A stretch of DNA of 64,000 nt from contig NC_045132.1 of NCBI RefSeq assembly GCF_007655135.1, positions 3,410,001-3,474,000 of the forward strand. Reading direction: 5' to 3'. This stretch comes from Punica granatum. Lineage: Eukaryota > Streptophyta > Magnoliopsida > Myrtales > Lythraceae. The translations under genes were made by a program, and so were the position numbers. Position 1 is the stretch's first letter, and each line of letters starts with the position of its first letter. Below, in pieces: positions 21,075-31,560 of this stretch. Below the pieces are notes generated by a model. The model was not told where the DNA came from. It made no database searches and saw nothing but the letters and a program-made list of their open reading frames with translations.

Positions 21075-24032
21075 TCACCTGATTGGGTTCATTTTGCATT
21101 TTCGGGTAACTTTTTGCAGCTTAAGCTCTACCATCACAAGCAATTGGGTAATAATTTTGTCCGACCAAAGAAAGAAGGACCGCCTCCAAGAATGCTTGAA
21201 GTATAATGAGCAACAAACTCCCAAGAATCCAGTGGCAAAGCCCGATGTAATGCTTGCATATAACCAACGGGCATAGGACTCATCTTTACCTGCCGAATCA
21301 TCACCATGTTGTTTGTGAATATCGTCAGATTGACCATGATCTCCCGAGCAATTCTTTGACAGTGGAGGCCCGCAAAGTGCACCATTCCCGAGATATGATT
21401 CATTTGTAAATGTACTCAGCTGGGCACCGGAGGGAATGGGACCGGACAGTTGATTAAACGACAGGTTCAAGTAACTCAGAAAGCTTAATTCGGATAAGCT
21501 CCTTGGTATTGGGCCTGAGAGTTGGTTGATGGACAAATCAAAGGACTCCAACTTCTTCAAATCAGCAATCTCTTGAGGGATTTCTCCCCAGAGATCATTC
21601 TGTGACAGGTTTAGATTTTGAAGATTGTGGAGCCATGTCAACCCAGTAGGAATATCTCCATTTAATCTGTTATTTGAAAGGTCAATGGAGAAAAGATACT
21701 GAAGTACCTTGGTGTATACTTGGGTTATGCTCTTTAGATGGACCTCAACTCCAAACCCATAAGGATCAAACATAACAGAGTACTCTGGGTTGGACATGGC
21801 AGTTAAGTTGTCAAAGCAATGGGGGATGCTTCCAGAGAGGTTGTTGTGCGCAAGGTTTAAAACTTGAAGGTGTTCGAGTTTGCATATGCTCATAGGAATC
21901 TCCCCATAGAAGGAATTAAACTCAAGATTCAACACGCTGAGCTGAACCATGCGACCAATCCAGGAAGGGATTCGACTAGCCAATTTATTTCCACTCAGAT
22001 CAAGCACATTAAGATTAGTCATAGTGCTCAAGCATTTGGGGAAACTCCCACTGAAGGCATTGCCGTGTAGCCCCAGAAAGAACAACCCTTTTATAGAGCA
22101 TAAGGATGTTGGAACCAGGCCACTAAACTGGTTATTCCCCAAGTTTATTTCATGCAGTTGGCGTAACCTTTTCCAACACTCGGGAAATGTCCCAGACAGT
22201 TTGTTATTTGAGAGGTCAGAGACTCGTAAGGACTTCATATTGCACAAAGAAATTTCTCCACTCAACTCATTGCTAGACAGAAGCAGGATCTCGATGTTAA
22301 AAGAGATGTCGTTAAACCAATGGGGGATGATATCTGATATATTTGCATTAGACAAATCCAACTCACGAACGTTCCTCTGTGCTCGAAGCCATGTGGGAAA
22401 TTGAGGCCCAACTTTGCAGTATGACATGCAAATGGAATTAGGTTGAAATGGAGCAACCACTTTTGGGTCAATCTTGATCGCCAACTCATTTGAGGAAATG
22501 TCCAAATAAGTCAAGCTCGAGAGATTAGCCAAGTGAAGTTCGGTCACCACTCCTTTCAAGAGATTGTTGGACAAGTGTAATTGAACTAGATTCGACAGCT
22601 GCCCGATGCTTTCTGGGATTCTACCCGTCAATTTGCTATTACTGAGAAACAAGTACTTCAGAGAGGATAGCTGAGGCAGAGACTCTGGAATTGGACTCTC
22701 GATTGAGTTTTCCGAAAGGTCAATATACTCTAGATTCGACAGCTGCCCGATGCTTTCTGGGATTCTACCCGTCAATTTGTTGTCACTGAGAAACAAGTAC
22801 TTCAGAGAGGATAGCTGAGGCAGAGACTCTGGAATTGGACTCTCGATTGAGTTTTGCGAAAGGTCAATATACTCTAAATTCTTGAAGTACCCAATTTCAT
22901 CCCCCAAACGACTGATTTTATTCCTCCCGAGATCTAAATATCTCAACGTATTCTGGAGGCAGCTGAAAGGATTGCCTAATGCAATATCTCCAGTCAAGTC
23001 GTTAACTCTCAATTGCAACTCAACCAAGTGGCAGAGATTGCTGAGATTCTTCGGCAGCTCACCTCTCATGGAATTATCTCTGAGATCAAGGAAGGCGAGC
23101 TGATGGAGATTATTGATGATCTCAGTGGGAAAGGAGATGGCTTCTCCAGCAAAACTAGAGGCGAGATAGAGGTGTCTGATGGAGCTTAAATTAAGCAACC
23201 AATTAGGAATTACGGAGCCTAAATCATTTCTACTCAGATCAAGAAACTCCAGAGAAGTACTGACATTCACTTGCAAGGCTGCTGGGTCAACATTTGGAAG
23301 GCCACACAGAGCTAATCCCAAGAATTGAAGAGAAGAAAGCATGGACATTGACTGCAACCAGCCTTGGGCGTTCCTAACGGAGATGCCAGACAAGTCGAGG
23401 TGTTTCAAGGAAGGAAGACCTGATAACCATTTAAGGTTACTGACTGTTTGATCATTAAAGCTGTTGAGATCAAGATACTGCAGATTGGAGAGGTTCCCGA
23501 GGTGAAGGGGAATGTCCCCAGCGAAGAATGAATTGGAGAGGTTAAGATACACCAAATTAGAGAGTGAGCCTAGGAACTCTGGAATTTTTGTGTATGAAAA
23601 GTTGTTCCAGCTCAGGTCGAGGTAATTCAAATGCTGCAGCTCGATTAGAGAAGGATGTATGTGACCTGTCAAACTGCAGTTCCCGTGCTCCAAAACTGGG
23701 TCGAATGGTTCATCATAAAAGTAGGTGGACACAACACATGGACTTCGAAGGTCGAGCTTCAGGACGCGGCCGGTCTGTTCGCTGCATCTGACTCCCTTCC
23801 ACGAACAGCAGTCATCTCCAACCCATGATGACAGGAGATTGGAGTTGTCGATGAGGCCTCGCTTAAATTCGAGAAGAGCATCCCTCTCCGTCTCGATGCA
23901 AGTGGCATTTGCGAAAGCAGCAGCACATGAAGCACGCTCAAATGTCGGAAAGACAAAAAGCGCGAATGACAAGAAAATCATAGAGGCTGTACTGGATGAA
24001 GCCATTGGGATAGTGTTATGAGCCAACCGCAT
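21075..24032 (-). CDS. LRR receptor-like protein (RLP), intact
   Basis: Single-exon gene of 985 codons. The order is a signal peptide, an LRR N-terminal cap with paired cysteines (C45, C75, C76, C83; W70, W78), about 30 plant-type extracellular LRRs (LxxLxxLxLxxNxLxGxIP) broken by the usual island region, a short acidic spacer (DDIHKQHGDDSAGKDESY), one membrane helix at about residues 924-944 with a GxxxG-like face, and a basic tail of about 40 residues without a kinase. This is the EIX/Cf-like RLP class. Such proteins sit at the plasma membrane and signal through partner kinases such as SOBIR1, often in immunity; the ligand here is unknown. Met10 (24003-24005) is a likely alternative start: it gives a cleaner signal peptide, and a TATA-like run at 24039-24052 lies only about 10 bases before Met1. 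A 144-bp two-LRR unit is repeated in tandem at 22591-22878. Confidence 0.93.
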   Translation of the reverse strand: MRLAHNTIPMASSSTASMIFLSFALFVFPTFERASCAAAFANATCIETERDALLEFKRGLIDNSNLLSSWVGDDCCSWKGVRCSEQTGRVLKLDLRSPCVVSTYFYDEPFDPVLEHGNCSLTGHIHPSLIELQHLNYLDLSWNNFSYTKIPEFLGSLSNLVYLNLSNSFFAGDIPLHLGNLSNLQYLDLNSFNDQTVSNLKWLSGLPSLKHLDLSGISVRNAQGWLQSMSMLSSLQFLGLALCGLPNVDPAALQVNVSTSLEFLDLSRNDLGSVIPNWLLNLSSIRHLYLASSFAGEAISFPTEIINNLHQLAFLDLRDNSMRGELPKNLSNLCHLVELQLRVNDLTGDIALGNPFSCLQNTLRYLDLGRNKISRLGDEIGYFKNLEYIDLSQNSIESPIPESLPQLSSLKYLFLSDNKLTGRIPESIGQLSNLEYIDLSENSIESPIPESLPQLSSLKYLFLSNSKLTGRIPESIGQLSNLVQLHLSNNLLKGVVTELHLANLSSLTYLDISSNELAIKIDPKVVAPFQPNSICMSYCKVGPQFPTWLRAQRNVRELDLSNANISDIIPHWFNDISFNIEILLLSSNELSGEISLCNMKSLRVSDLSNNKLSGTFPECWKRLRQLHEINLGNNQFSGLVPTSLCSIKGLFFLGLHGNAFSGSFPKCLSTMTNLNVLDLSGNKLASRIPSWIGRMVQLSVLNLEFNSFYGEIPMSICKLEHLQVLNLAHNNLSGSIPHCFDNLTAMSNPEYSVMFDPYGFGVEVHLKSITQVYTKVLQYLFSIDLSNNRLNGDIPTGLTWLHNLQNLNLSQNDLWGEIPQEIADLKKLESFDLSINQLSGPIPRSLSELSFLSYLNLSFNQLSGPIPSGAQLSTFTNESYLGNGALCGPPLSKNCSGDHGQSDDIHKQHGDDSAGKDESYARWLYASITSGFATGFLGVCCSLYFKHSWRRSFFLWSDKIITQLLVMVELKLQKVTRKCKMNPIR
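22591..22878 (-). repeat. Tandem 144-bp two-LRR repeat inside the receptor gene
   Basis: 22591-22734 and 22735-22878 are nearly identical in frame and encode 48 residues each (containing SIESPIPESLPQLSSLKYLF and KLTGRIPESIGQLSN). I see only about four differing bases. The corresponding pair in the unit-2 pseudogene is clearly more diverged, which points to recent homogenisation or duplication in unit 1. Confidence 0.88.
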
Positions 24033-25520
24033 CGGGAAATATATATATATGCCCTTATTCAGAGACGACTATCTTCGATAATCACTTTGTATGAAACTGT
24101 GTCATCCCAAGTTTGAGTCGCTCGCTATTTGAGAAGTCAGATTACCACTGCAAGGGAACCTTCACAGAAGTAACCTTCTAAATCAATTGCTAGCATCCAA
24201 GAAGGAAAGACTTCTTAAGGTCTAGTCGTCTGTGCCAACAAGTCTTTGCCAGCCATCACACATCAATCCTTTATTCTTCTTTTGACGACTCTCCCCAACC
24301 TCCGTGTCTTGTGGAGTGGAAGGAATTATGAACCCCATAAATGAACCTTATCCTTGGGGGTGGTTCTGCTAAACTTGAACAAGCACTGCATAACGTTCAA
24401 ATTGAAGGAAACAAAAATTTGGGGGACTGAGTAACTGTAGACTTGTTCACTACCTAAAATCAATTTTGTCCAAGCAAACATAAATTGCGACCCGGTCATG
24501 CTAATGTGCGTGCAACTTTTTGGGCTCTCGATCAGTTATTGTTAATTATAGAAGGAGGTCTGAAAAACGGCATTTTGACATGCACCACAATTCATATATG
24601 CCACATATACATACATATATATATATATATATATGCTAGTCATAGAGCCGTGCAACGTATGCAATAAAATGTGATCGTTTTCTTTACTAATTTTATTATA
24701 TAAAAATATTTGCTATTAAATGTTGAAAATAGTGATTTATAGTTGCACGCCAAAAAAATAGTAATTTACAATTACTAACAATATACTATTAGATATATAA
24801 TACCAATGGTAATTTAACTTACGAGCGAGATAAAGGAAAAATTGATATAAATATATAAAAGTCCGGGGTCACTTTTGAGAAAGCACCACGATTATCCTTT
24901 TTTAAAACCTCAGCTCTTTATTTATTGACGAAGAGAACTTAATAGAAGTCATGAAAAATCAAATATTGTCAAGATTATGCATAAATTTTTTTAGAAAAAT
25001 TCCAATCATGGCAAGATTGTTTTTGAAGCTTTAATATAGTCACGATTGATATGGCGTTACATATTTTCTTCATAGAAGTAACCTTCTAATGTTGCAGCAT
25101 TAAGTCAATCACTAGCATCCAAGAAGGAAAGACCTCTTAAGGTCTAGTCTTCTTTATGTTGTGTGGCAGAGGATGTCTTCACGTCGATCCCTTTTCTTCT
25201 TTCTGATGATTCTCCACAAACTCCGTGTCTTGTGGGGTGGAAGGAATTGTGAACTCCATAAATCAACCTTATCGTTGGGGGTGTTTAATTTGTCCTAAGC
25301 TTGCAGAAGCACTGCATAACGTTCGAATTGACAGAAAGAAAACTTTGAAGGACTGACTAATGTAGACTTGTTCACGTACTAAAATCAGTTGTGTCCAAGC
25401 AAGCATAACCGCGACCCTGCTGTGTGCAGCTTATCAACGGAAAACTTTGTATTACATAAATGAAGCACGACAGGATATATAGAGCTTGACAGGAAATGAA
25501 GCTGTCTAATTAGATCAACC
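24033..25520. other. Upstream region of the intact receptor, duplicated at 35782-37260
   Basis: Non-coding. A TATA-like ATATATATATAT lies at 24039-24052 close to the start codon. A (TA)n microsatellite lies at about 24613-24634. A block around 24120-24430 (containing AAGAAGGAAAGACTTCTTAA) recurs as a second copy at 25070-25400, so part of the promoter region is itself internally duplicated. No gene is seen. Confidence 0.6.
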
Positions 25521-25712
25521 TTTTTTTTTTTTTTTCAGTGTGCTCCTAGGTATCCCGAAATTCAATAGATCCCTGGCTAATCCAATGCGAGATGGGTCGG
25601 CTCACCAACGCGTAAAACTCTTTCGGCGTGAATTTTCTTCATTCGCAAGATTCGAATCTCAGATCTTGTTTAAGGGAAACAAACGCAAACCATTTGAACC
25701 AACCCACGTTAG
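25521..25712 (-). mobile_element. tRNA-derived SINE, copy in unit 1
   Basis: On the minus strand the element shows an RNA polymerase III box A-like GGTTCAAATGGTTTGCG, a box B-like GAGATTCGAATCT about 35 bases later, a conserved 3' body (GGTGAGCCGACCC) and a 3' poly-A run (poly-T at 25521-25538 on the plus strand). This is the standard plant SINE layout. An open frame on the plus strand across it is incidental. The same insertion is in unit 2, so it predates the duplication. Confidence 0.68.
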
Positions 25713-26456
25713 TAGATCAATGGAAAACTTTGTTTTACAAAAAGAGCTATGAAGCACGGACATTTTGACATACACGCCAATTCATATATATGTTACATAT
25801 ATAAATATATACATATATATATATATATATTAATCATGAATCCCGTGGATTGCACAACGTAGAAAATGATCAATTTTTCCTTTTTTGTTATTAAATTGTT
25901 AAAAACCATAATTTATAGTAACCGATTTGAAAAAATATATATATATATGTATATTTTGAAGAAGATAAATTATGTAATTTAGTGTGGTAGTAATTGATGC
26001 ATTTATCAAATTTGAAATGTACAAGAATTACCATATGCAATGAACTCACTTTTACATCTTCTTCTGCTCGTAATAACTAGTCACAGTACGAGTAGGGTGA
26101 CAGATGCAATTAATAAATCATACAAAATATTTTATGCAAATATTAAATATTAGCATAATGTATGTATTAAAATTTAAAATTAAAAGTTTGAAAAACCAAA
26201 ATTTCAAAAAATCTTCGAAGTTTGACAAAATCTTATATCGCAAGTATTTTAAAATATTCTAAAAGTTATTTTGTGAGTAAACAAGTTTTATCAAAAAATT
26301 TTGTTTAAAATTAAAAATCTAAAATTTTTAATTATCATATAAGAAGAACTAAAAAACAAAATTTATTAATTTATTCATAAAAACCAAAAAAAAAATTCAT
26401 TGAGCAATCCAACCATATGAACTGTTTGATAAGAAAGTATAATTCAAAATTCTTTT
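25713..26456. other. AT-rich spacer, duplicated at 37456-38595
   Basis: Non-coding, with a (TA)n run at about 25816-25830 and many A/T tracts. No gene is seen. Compared with unit 2 it lacks the MITE and a short stretch beside its insertion site near 26088. Confidence 0.65.
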
Positions 26457-26722
26457 GTGAGGAAGTGGAATTTGTCTTTTTCAATAAAATTCTGTTTTGA
26501 CCCCTTAAAGTTTCACATTGGGACCATCCAGACCCTTATGTTTGGTGTAATATCGATTATGCACCCCATGTATTTTCAACTTTTGAATTTGGTACCACTG
26601 CACCTTGGAGTTTACTCTATGCTAATTTGCACCCTATAGACTCGCTCTTTGATTTTATTGCGAATATTTCGATGAATGTCCAATGTTTCAAACATCAACT
26701 TAACATTGTTAAGATGCTCACA
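26457..26722. repeat. Dispersed repeat B, copy 2 (3' truncated)
   Basis: Begins GAGGAAGTGGAATTTG like copies 1 and 3 and has the same left flank as copy 3 (TTCTTTTGTG). It stops at ...GATGCTCACATC, where it is joined to Copia 3'-end sequence. The other copies continue with GCATG. Confidence 0.8.
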
Positions 26723-27384
26723 TCACATTTGTTTCATTCATAAGAGAAGGTCGATGTCTTCATTCTGAACCCTTTTGGGGATTTCTAATTTGAAGCTCCC
26801 AAATGTAGGTGTATTCACTGGTCGCACGACTCATTTGTTTGTACAAACTCATGATTGATCGGTTAGATAGAACTCAAATATTCGATGCCCTTTATGTATG
26901 AGTGGGAGATGATGATATGTATACACTTATTAAAGAACATGAGTGACTCTTAGAGTAGTCACACCTAATCGATTAGTCACAACCATTAGAAAGGTTGTGA
27001 CCTTTCCAATGTGCCTATTGGATCCCTATAAATAAATTGGTTCCCCTAAAAGCAAATGTGATGGATGAAGAAAAACCCTGAGTGTCTTACCACATCTATG
27101 AGAGAGAGCATTTGGGTTGTGAAAGCATGATTCCGGTTCTAGTAATCGGATTCCCGACTAGTTTCTATGAAGAATATTCTCGAAGAAGGAAAGCCTTGCA
27201 AGAATTCGAAATACGTAATTCCCAAATAATGATAAAATGCCTATTTGAGGCCCTAAACGATAAAATTTGCTTTAAATATCGAAAAATCACAGCAAAGCTG
27301 CGTGTTTTGCTCCGGATGCCATTTCCGAGTCATCAGAACCTATTTGTCTCCAGGTACCAATTTGTCACTACCTCTACCGCATCA
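26723..27384 (+). repeat. Copia 3' end plus LTR fragment joined into the response-regulator copy
   Basis: 26723-27221 matches 7185-7672: the end of the Copia internal spacer, the polypurine tract (GAGTGGGAG, 26901-26909) and LTR sequence with CCTATAAATAAATTGG. After 27221 it continues with different sequence, probably the rest of the LTR, to about 27384, where response-regulator exon sequence begins abruptly. No Copia coding sequence remains. The junction on each side is a breakpoint rather than a clean element end. Confidence 0.68.
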
Positions 27385-28565
27385 CTAGGCTTGAGGGATG
27401 ACCAGCCCAACTGTTCGGCAACGGTAAGCATTGTAGACAGCTGACTGGTACGCGATTTATGCAATACTCGAGATAGAACCATGTGCTCTGCTTTATTTCG
27501 CTCTCTAATTGCGAGCTCTCTTTCAGGGTTCAAAGGTAAATATGATCATCACGGATTATTGCATGCCCGGAATGACAGGTTACGAGCTACTCAAAAAGAC
27601 CAAGGTAGAGACCATATATGCAACTACTTTTCACTAAAACGCCCGACGCCATTTATACATGTTGAATTAATGTAATATGCTGATTGGGGGAATTTTCATT
27701 TGTTTTTATTTTGTATTGTAGGGTTCATCGATTCTAAAGGAGATTCCAGTTGTAATCATGTCATCCAAGAACGTCCCAACTCGTATCCACAAGTAATTAG
27801 CGTCTTAAACCCATGATGTAAAAATACTCACTTGGGCCTACACGGACTTGAGCCCATCTGCAACTCAAAAGCTTAAGCTAATAGGTTACTAGACCCAAGT
27901 CTCATATAAGCTTGTGGTTTCTTTCTCAAATTTTCGATGTGGGACAACATATTTCAACACCCGCCCTCACGTGGCAACGTGTGGTCCAACACGTGCCATG
28001 TGCCTTAAACACCCGCCCTTAACAATTGACCCGAGCCGGGCATCCTCTTCCGTACTCAGGCAAGGAGGGACAAATACCAAACTAGCCTCGAACTCCACAC
28101 TCGGGCCTAACTAGAGGTGCACCTTTAGCTACCTCGAAACTGGACCGGGCCACTCTTGGGTCTGATTAACATGAGGCACACTCTTGGCTACCTCGAAATC
28201 GAATCTGGCGTGGTATGAGCCCACATGAGCGCGCGGAAGCATAACCCGCTCTAATACCATGTAAAAATACCCACTTGGGCCTACACGGACTTGAGCCCAT
28301 CTGCAACCCAAAAGCTTAAGCTAATAGATTACTGGATCCAAACCTCATATAAGCTTGTGGTTTCTTTCTCAATTTTTCGATGTAGGACAACATATTTCAA
28401 CACGTGACACTCATGCGAGCTTCCTCAACTCATAATTTTTCCTTGACACAACCTCTAATCGGTATTCGGTTCCCAAGCAGGTGTTTGGAGGAGGGAGCTC
28501 AGATGTTCATACTGAAGCCTCTGAAGCAGTCAGATGTGAAAAAGCTGAGATGCCTTATCTACTGA
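27385..28565 (+). pseudogene. Type-A response regulator, 3' exons only (unit 2), interrupted by a TRIM
   Basis: It carries the same exons as unit 1: the end of one exon (about 27385-27423, LRDDQPNCSAT), 27527-27604 ([18 protein letters not shown]), 27722-27792 (EIPVVIMSSKNVPTRIHK) and 28481-28565 (EEGAQMFILKPLKQSDVKKL, stop TGA 28563-28565). It is more truncated at the 5' side than unit 1 but keeps the consensus residues at two sites where unit 1 has changed. Conversely it has Lys for Glu in SSENVP. The last intron holds a 586-bp TRIM element. The Asp-Asp exon is absent, so no working receiver is possible. Confidence 0.85.
27817..28402 (-). mobile_element. TRIM (terminal-repeat retrotransposon in miniature)
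   Basis: Two 143-bp direct terminal repeats (27817-27959 and 28260-28402) start TGTAAAAATAC and end TTTCAACA, with TG...CA ends. On the minus strand the primer site TGGTATTAGAGCGGG abuts the 28260 repeat and a purine-rich AGGGCGGGTG abuts the other, so the element reads on the minus strand. The flanks CATGA (27812-27816) and CGTGA (28403-28407) form a 5-bp target duplication with one change. Unit 1 has the empty site (CCCATGACACTC). There is no coding capacity, so it depends on other elements for movement. Confidence 0.93.
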
Positions 28566-29937
28566 ACTTTAGAGGCTTAAAAGGGTCTAGATCTCTAGCG
28601 TCCGAGATGAAAAAAAAACTCGTAGTTGTTAGTTAACCTTGAAAATTAGGTGAATTTGATGCAATTAACAAGATCCTGACTAGGTGTGAATGAATCTTCT
28701 AACACATGATAATGTGAAGGTTTTCGCTTCTCTCTCGGAAAATCTCTCTCTCTCTCTGTGTTTTTTTTATTATTATTATAAGCTAGTCTAAACTTAAAAT
28801 AGCGTGAACGTGATCCATCTAAGAGTAAAGTACAGGGTTGTCCAGCCCTAAGGAACTGAAATCCACTCGATTGCATACAAGTGGCAGTTGGTAGTGGTTG
28901 ATTATGAGGGTATTATTATTGTGTTAACAAGGGCAAGCTTTATATAAAAATTCAATTTTATATAAGATTATGTGTTTTTAATTATTGAAAATCATAATTT
29001 GTAATTAACAAGATTATATTATTAGATGTATGACTACTAAAAAAAATTTATACTAAAGAAGATAAAAATGTAATTTAATGATATATTTTTCAATTTTAAG
29101 GCAGGCCCATTGAGTTAGTACAATGAAATAAATTTCTCAACAACTAATAAACGGACAAAAATAGTCCCACATCGAGTATCGAATATGCAATCTCTTGATT
29201 ACCAAGGAGGGCATGTGCCAATGCACTATACTCTCTTTAATTAATTTAATAACATGTTAGTAATTGACACATTTATTGGATCTGAAATGTACCAAGAATA
29301 CCTTCACCCAAAAAAATGTACCGAAAGTGCCATATATAAGGAACTTACTTTCATGTCTTCTTCTAGTAGTAGTATTTTCTAATGACGAAACTAGTCACAA
29401 TTTGTGAGTCTTATTTCCTATATAATATGGTGATAGATGCAGTTAATAAATCATACAAAATATTATATACATATATTACATCTTAGCTTAATGCATTAAA
29501 ATTCTAAAATTAAAAGTCTGAAAAACTAAAATTTCAAAAAATCTTATTCCAAAAATATAACAAATATTGTAAAAGTTATCTTGTGAGTAACCAAATTTTA
29601 TAAAAAAATATTTATTTAAAATTAAAAATTAAAAATTGTAATTATCAAATTATAAAATTTTAGATTAATTTTTTTATAAAAACTTAAAGATAGAGAAAAT
29701 TTCATCGATTAATCTGAGCCTACAAACTGTTTGATTTGAATGATAAATCAAAATCTTTTGTAGATTATATTAATTCAAAACATTGATGACAAAAATTATT
29801 ATTATTATCTTTTATCAGATGGCGGGCAAAGAGATTGATGGTGGTAGCAGCAAAGAGATTATCACGAACATCTGATAAAAATATTATTTTGTGTGATCTT
29901 TCAATAAGACATAACATGATAATGTTGATAGCCTAGA
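28566..29937. other. AT-rich spacer, copy of 16943-18298
   Basis: Non-coding and closely matches unit 1, including the CT microsatellite and A/T tracts. It contains a short insertion (ACATGATAATGTTGATA near 29913) just before the shared GCCTAGAATAG. Confidence 0.7.
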
Positions 29938-30394
29938 ATAGATTGTTTGCAGGACACTGTAAATGACCATATTGTGTAATAATCTTGTAATATATATTTA
30001 CAGACATCTGATAAAAATCGGAATGTTATGGAACTTGCCCTCGAGTCGAGATTACGGATATTGGAATAGTGACTTGCTGGAGTTCGTGACCAGATTCTCC
30101 ATAAAAAGGCAAATCAAAATGCCGTCGTTCCCCTATAAGTGGGATAGTTGGACCACCGTGCTTGAAAGTTGAGATGCTTAAATGATTAGCATAAATCCTA
30201 ACAAGAGAAACAACCAGTCGACCGGCATATAATATTGACTGTGCAGTCTACAAAATGAATGGACCCGACCTCCTTTGCCAGCTGAACGCGAGAGAAACTC
30301 TCACTTTCTGGCCTTCTGCTCCAAGCAACTATCGGTTCAATAGCTAGATTTGGTTGTCTGCCTACTCCTATGTTAGGCATTCAAATTAAGTTCT
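29938..30394. other. Unit-2-specific sequence, no gene recognised
   Basis: Takes the place of the truncated receptor fragment of unit 1. It has small open frames with no family resemblance. It may be intron of the gene fragment that follows. Confidence 0.4.
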
Positions 30395-30687
30395 TTGAAG
30401 CTGCAAGTAGCAGCGAAGGATCTTATCCCCGAGGTAATGCGAGTGGCAGCATCTTTGGTGCCTGATGGTGATGATACTGCTCCAAATCCCAAGCCTATGC
30501 CACGAGGTCAGATTGGGAAAGATGTTGGTGCAACTGAGCCATTTTTGGATAAGAGCGTTATTGATGCTGCTCCGTCAAGGGTGGGGAATTGAGAGGCTCA
30601 ACATTGTGGCCTTCTGATCGTCCTACCCGGACGCAGCCCGTTGCAACAGAACAGCTCCAACCAAACGAGTCAGATATCTTCTCGTGA
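30395..30687 (+). pseudogene. 3' end of an unidentified gene, frameshifted (unit 2)
   Basis: After AAGCTGCAAG the plus strand reads AKDLIPEVMRVAASLVPDGD and continues to KDVGATEPFLDKSVIDAAPS. The frame then closes at a TGA near 30590. A different frame beginning about there (VKGGELRGSTLWPSDRP... NESDIFS, stop 30685-30687) reads like the natural C-terminus, so I infer a one- or two-base indel near 30575. I do not recognise the family. The fragment is absent from unit 1. Confidence 0.4.
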
Positions 30688-31560
30688 TGGTCAAATATCT
30701 ACCTGACGACATCTCCTGTCAAAACTGAATATTTTGCGTAATACTCAATTTCCTAGCATTGAAGTTGCATATTGTGTATTACATGTTTTGTCGGTGTTTT
30801 ACTTCGTATTGCGGCTTTAATTAAGTGCAATTATATTATTATATGGAAAGAGAAATGTCTTGTTCCTTTCATGTCAGTAGCCTAGCAGCAGCAGTCCATT
30901 TTATCTTGGTGTTAGGTCCATAAGCAGCATCGGTCAATCTTTGCACGGGTTCTTTTGTATTGCTTTTTACTTGGGTAACCTTTGGCATCATCGCATCTTC
31001 CGTTATCCTTTTGTTTGTAGCGAAGGTGTTACCTAAGTGTAAATCTCCCTTTTATGTTATCTTTAAAAATAAAATAACGAAATTGTGTTCCGGGTATGTT
31101 TTCTAATCTGACTGTTTTTATAGAGGGATGACTAGCCTGAGGCAAAAGGATCGACCATAACATCATACCCCTAAGGGAATAGTTGTTTCCCCATTAAGGA
31201 AGGTTGAACACAGAAATGTTTCTAAACGTTGGCCAAGGAAGATGTGGATCTTAAAGATACTCTGAAGGCTGGTGTGGACAGGTAAATGTATCTTAATGTT
31301 GCAGATCTAGGAGAAAATTATCTTGCTTCTTGTGCGATCATCCTCCTTATCGTATGTATATTTTCCTTTTTCATAGCATAGGTTTGGTCAGAAAATTGGA
31401 AGCTTATCCTCAATAGTTACCGTCGTATTTTCAAAGAAAGAAAATATGATGCATGTGGAAAGGGTCGTTACTCGTACTTCTCTGTTGGTTGGAATTGTAC
31501 TGTATTTATGATGGCTAGCTTGTGTTCTGGCTGATCTGAAAGAAAAAGTGGAGGAGTACG
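30688..31560. other. Unit-2-specific non-coding sequence
   Basis: T-rich, UTR-like sequence with one weak exon-like stretch near 31230-31290 followed by a donor-like GTAAATG. Nothing is recognised. Confidence 0.4.

Noticed and set aside
24033..24060. Using the first in-frame ATG of the receptor as certain start
   Set aside because: A TATA-like run lies only about 10 bases upstream. Met10 gives a better signal peptide, so the start is left open between Met1 and Met10.
25540..25752. A 70-codon frame conserved in both units (also 37277-37489)
   Set aside because: It coincides with a SINE read on the opposite strand (pol III boxes, poly-A), and its changes between units are mostly amino-acid replacing.
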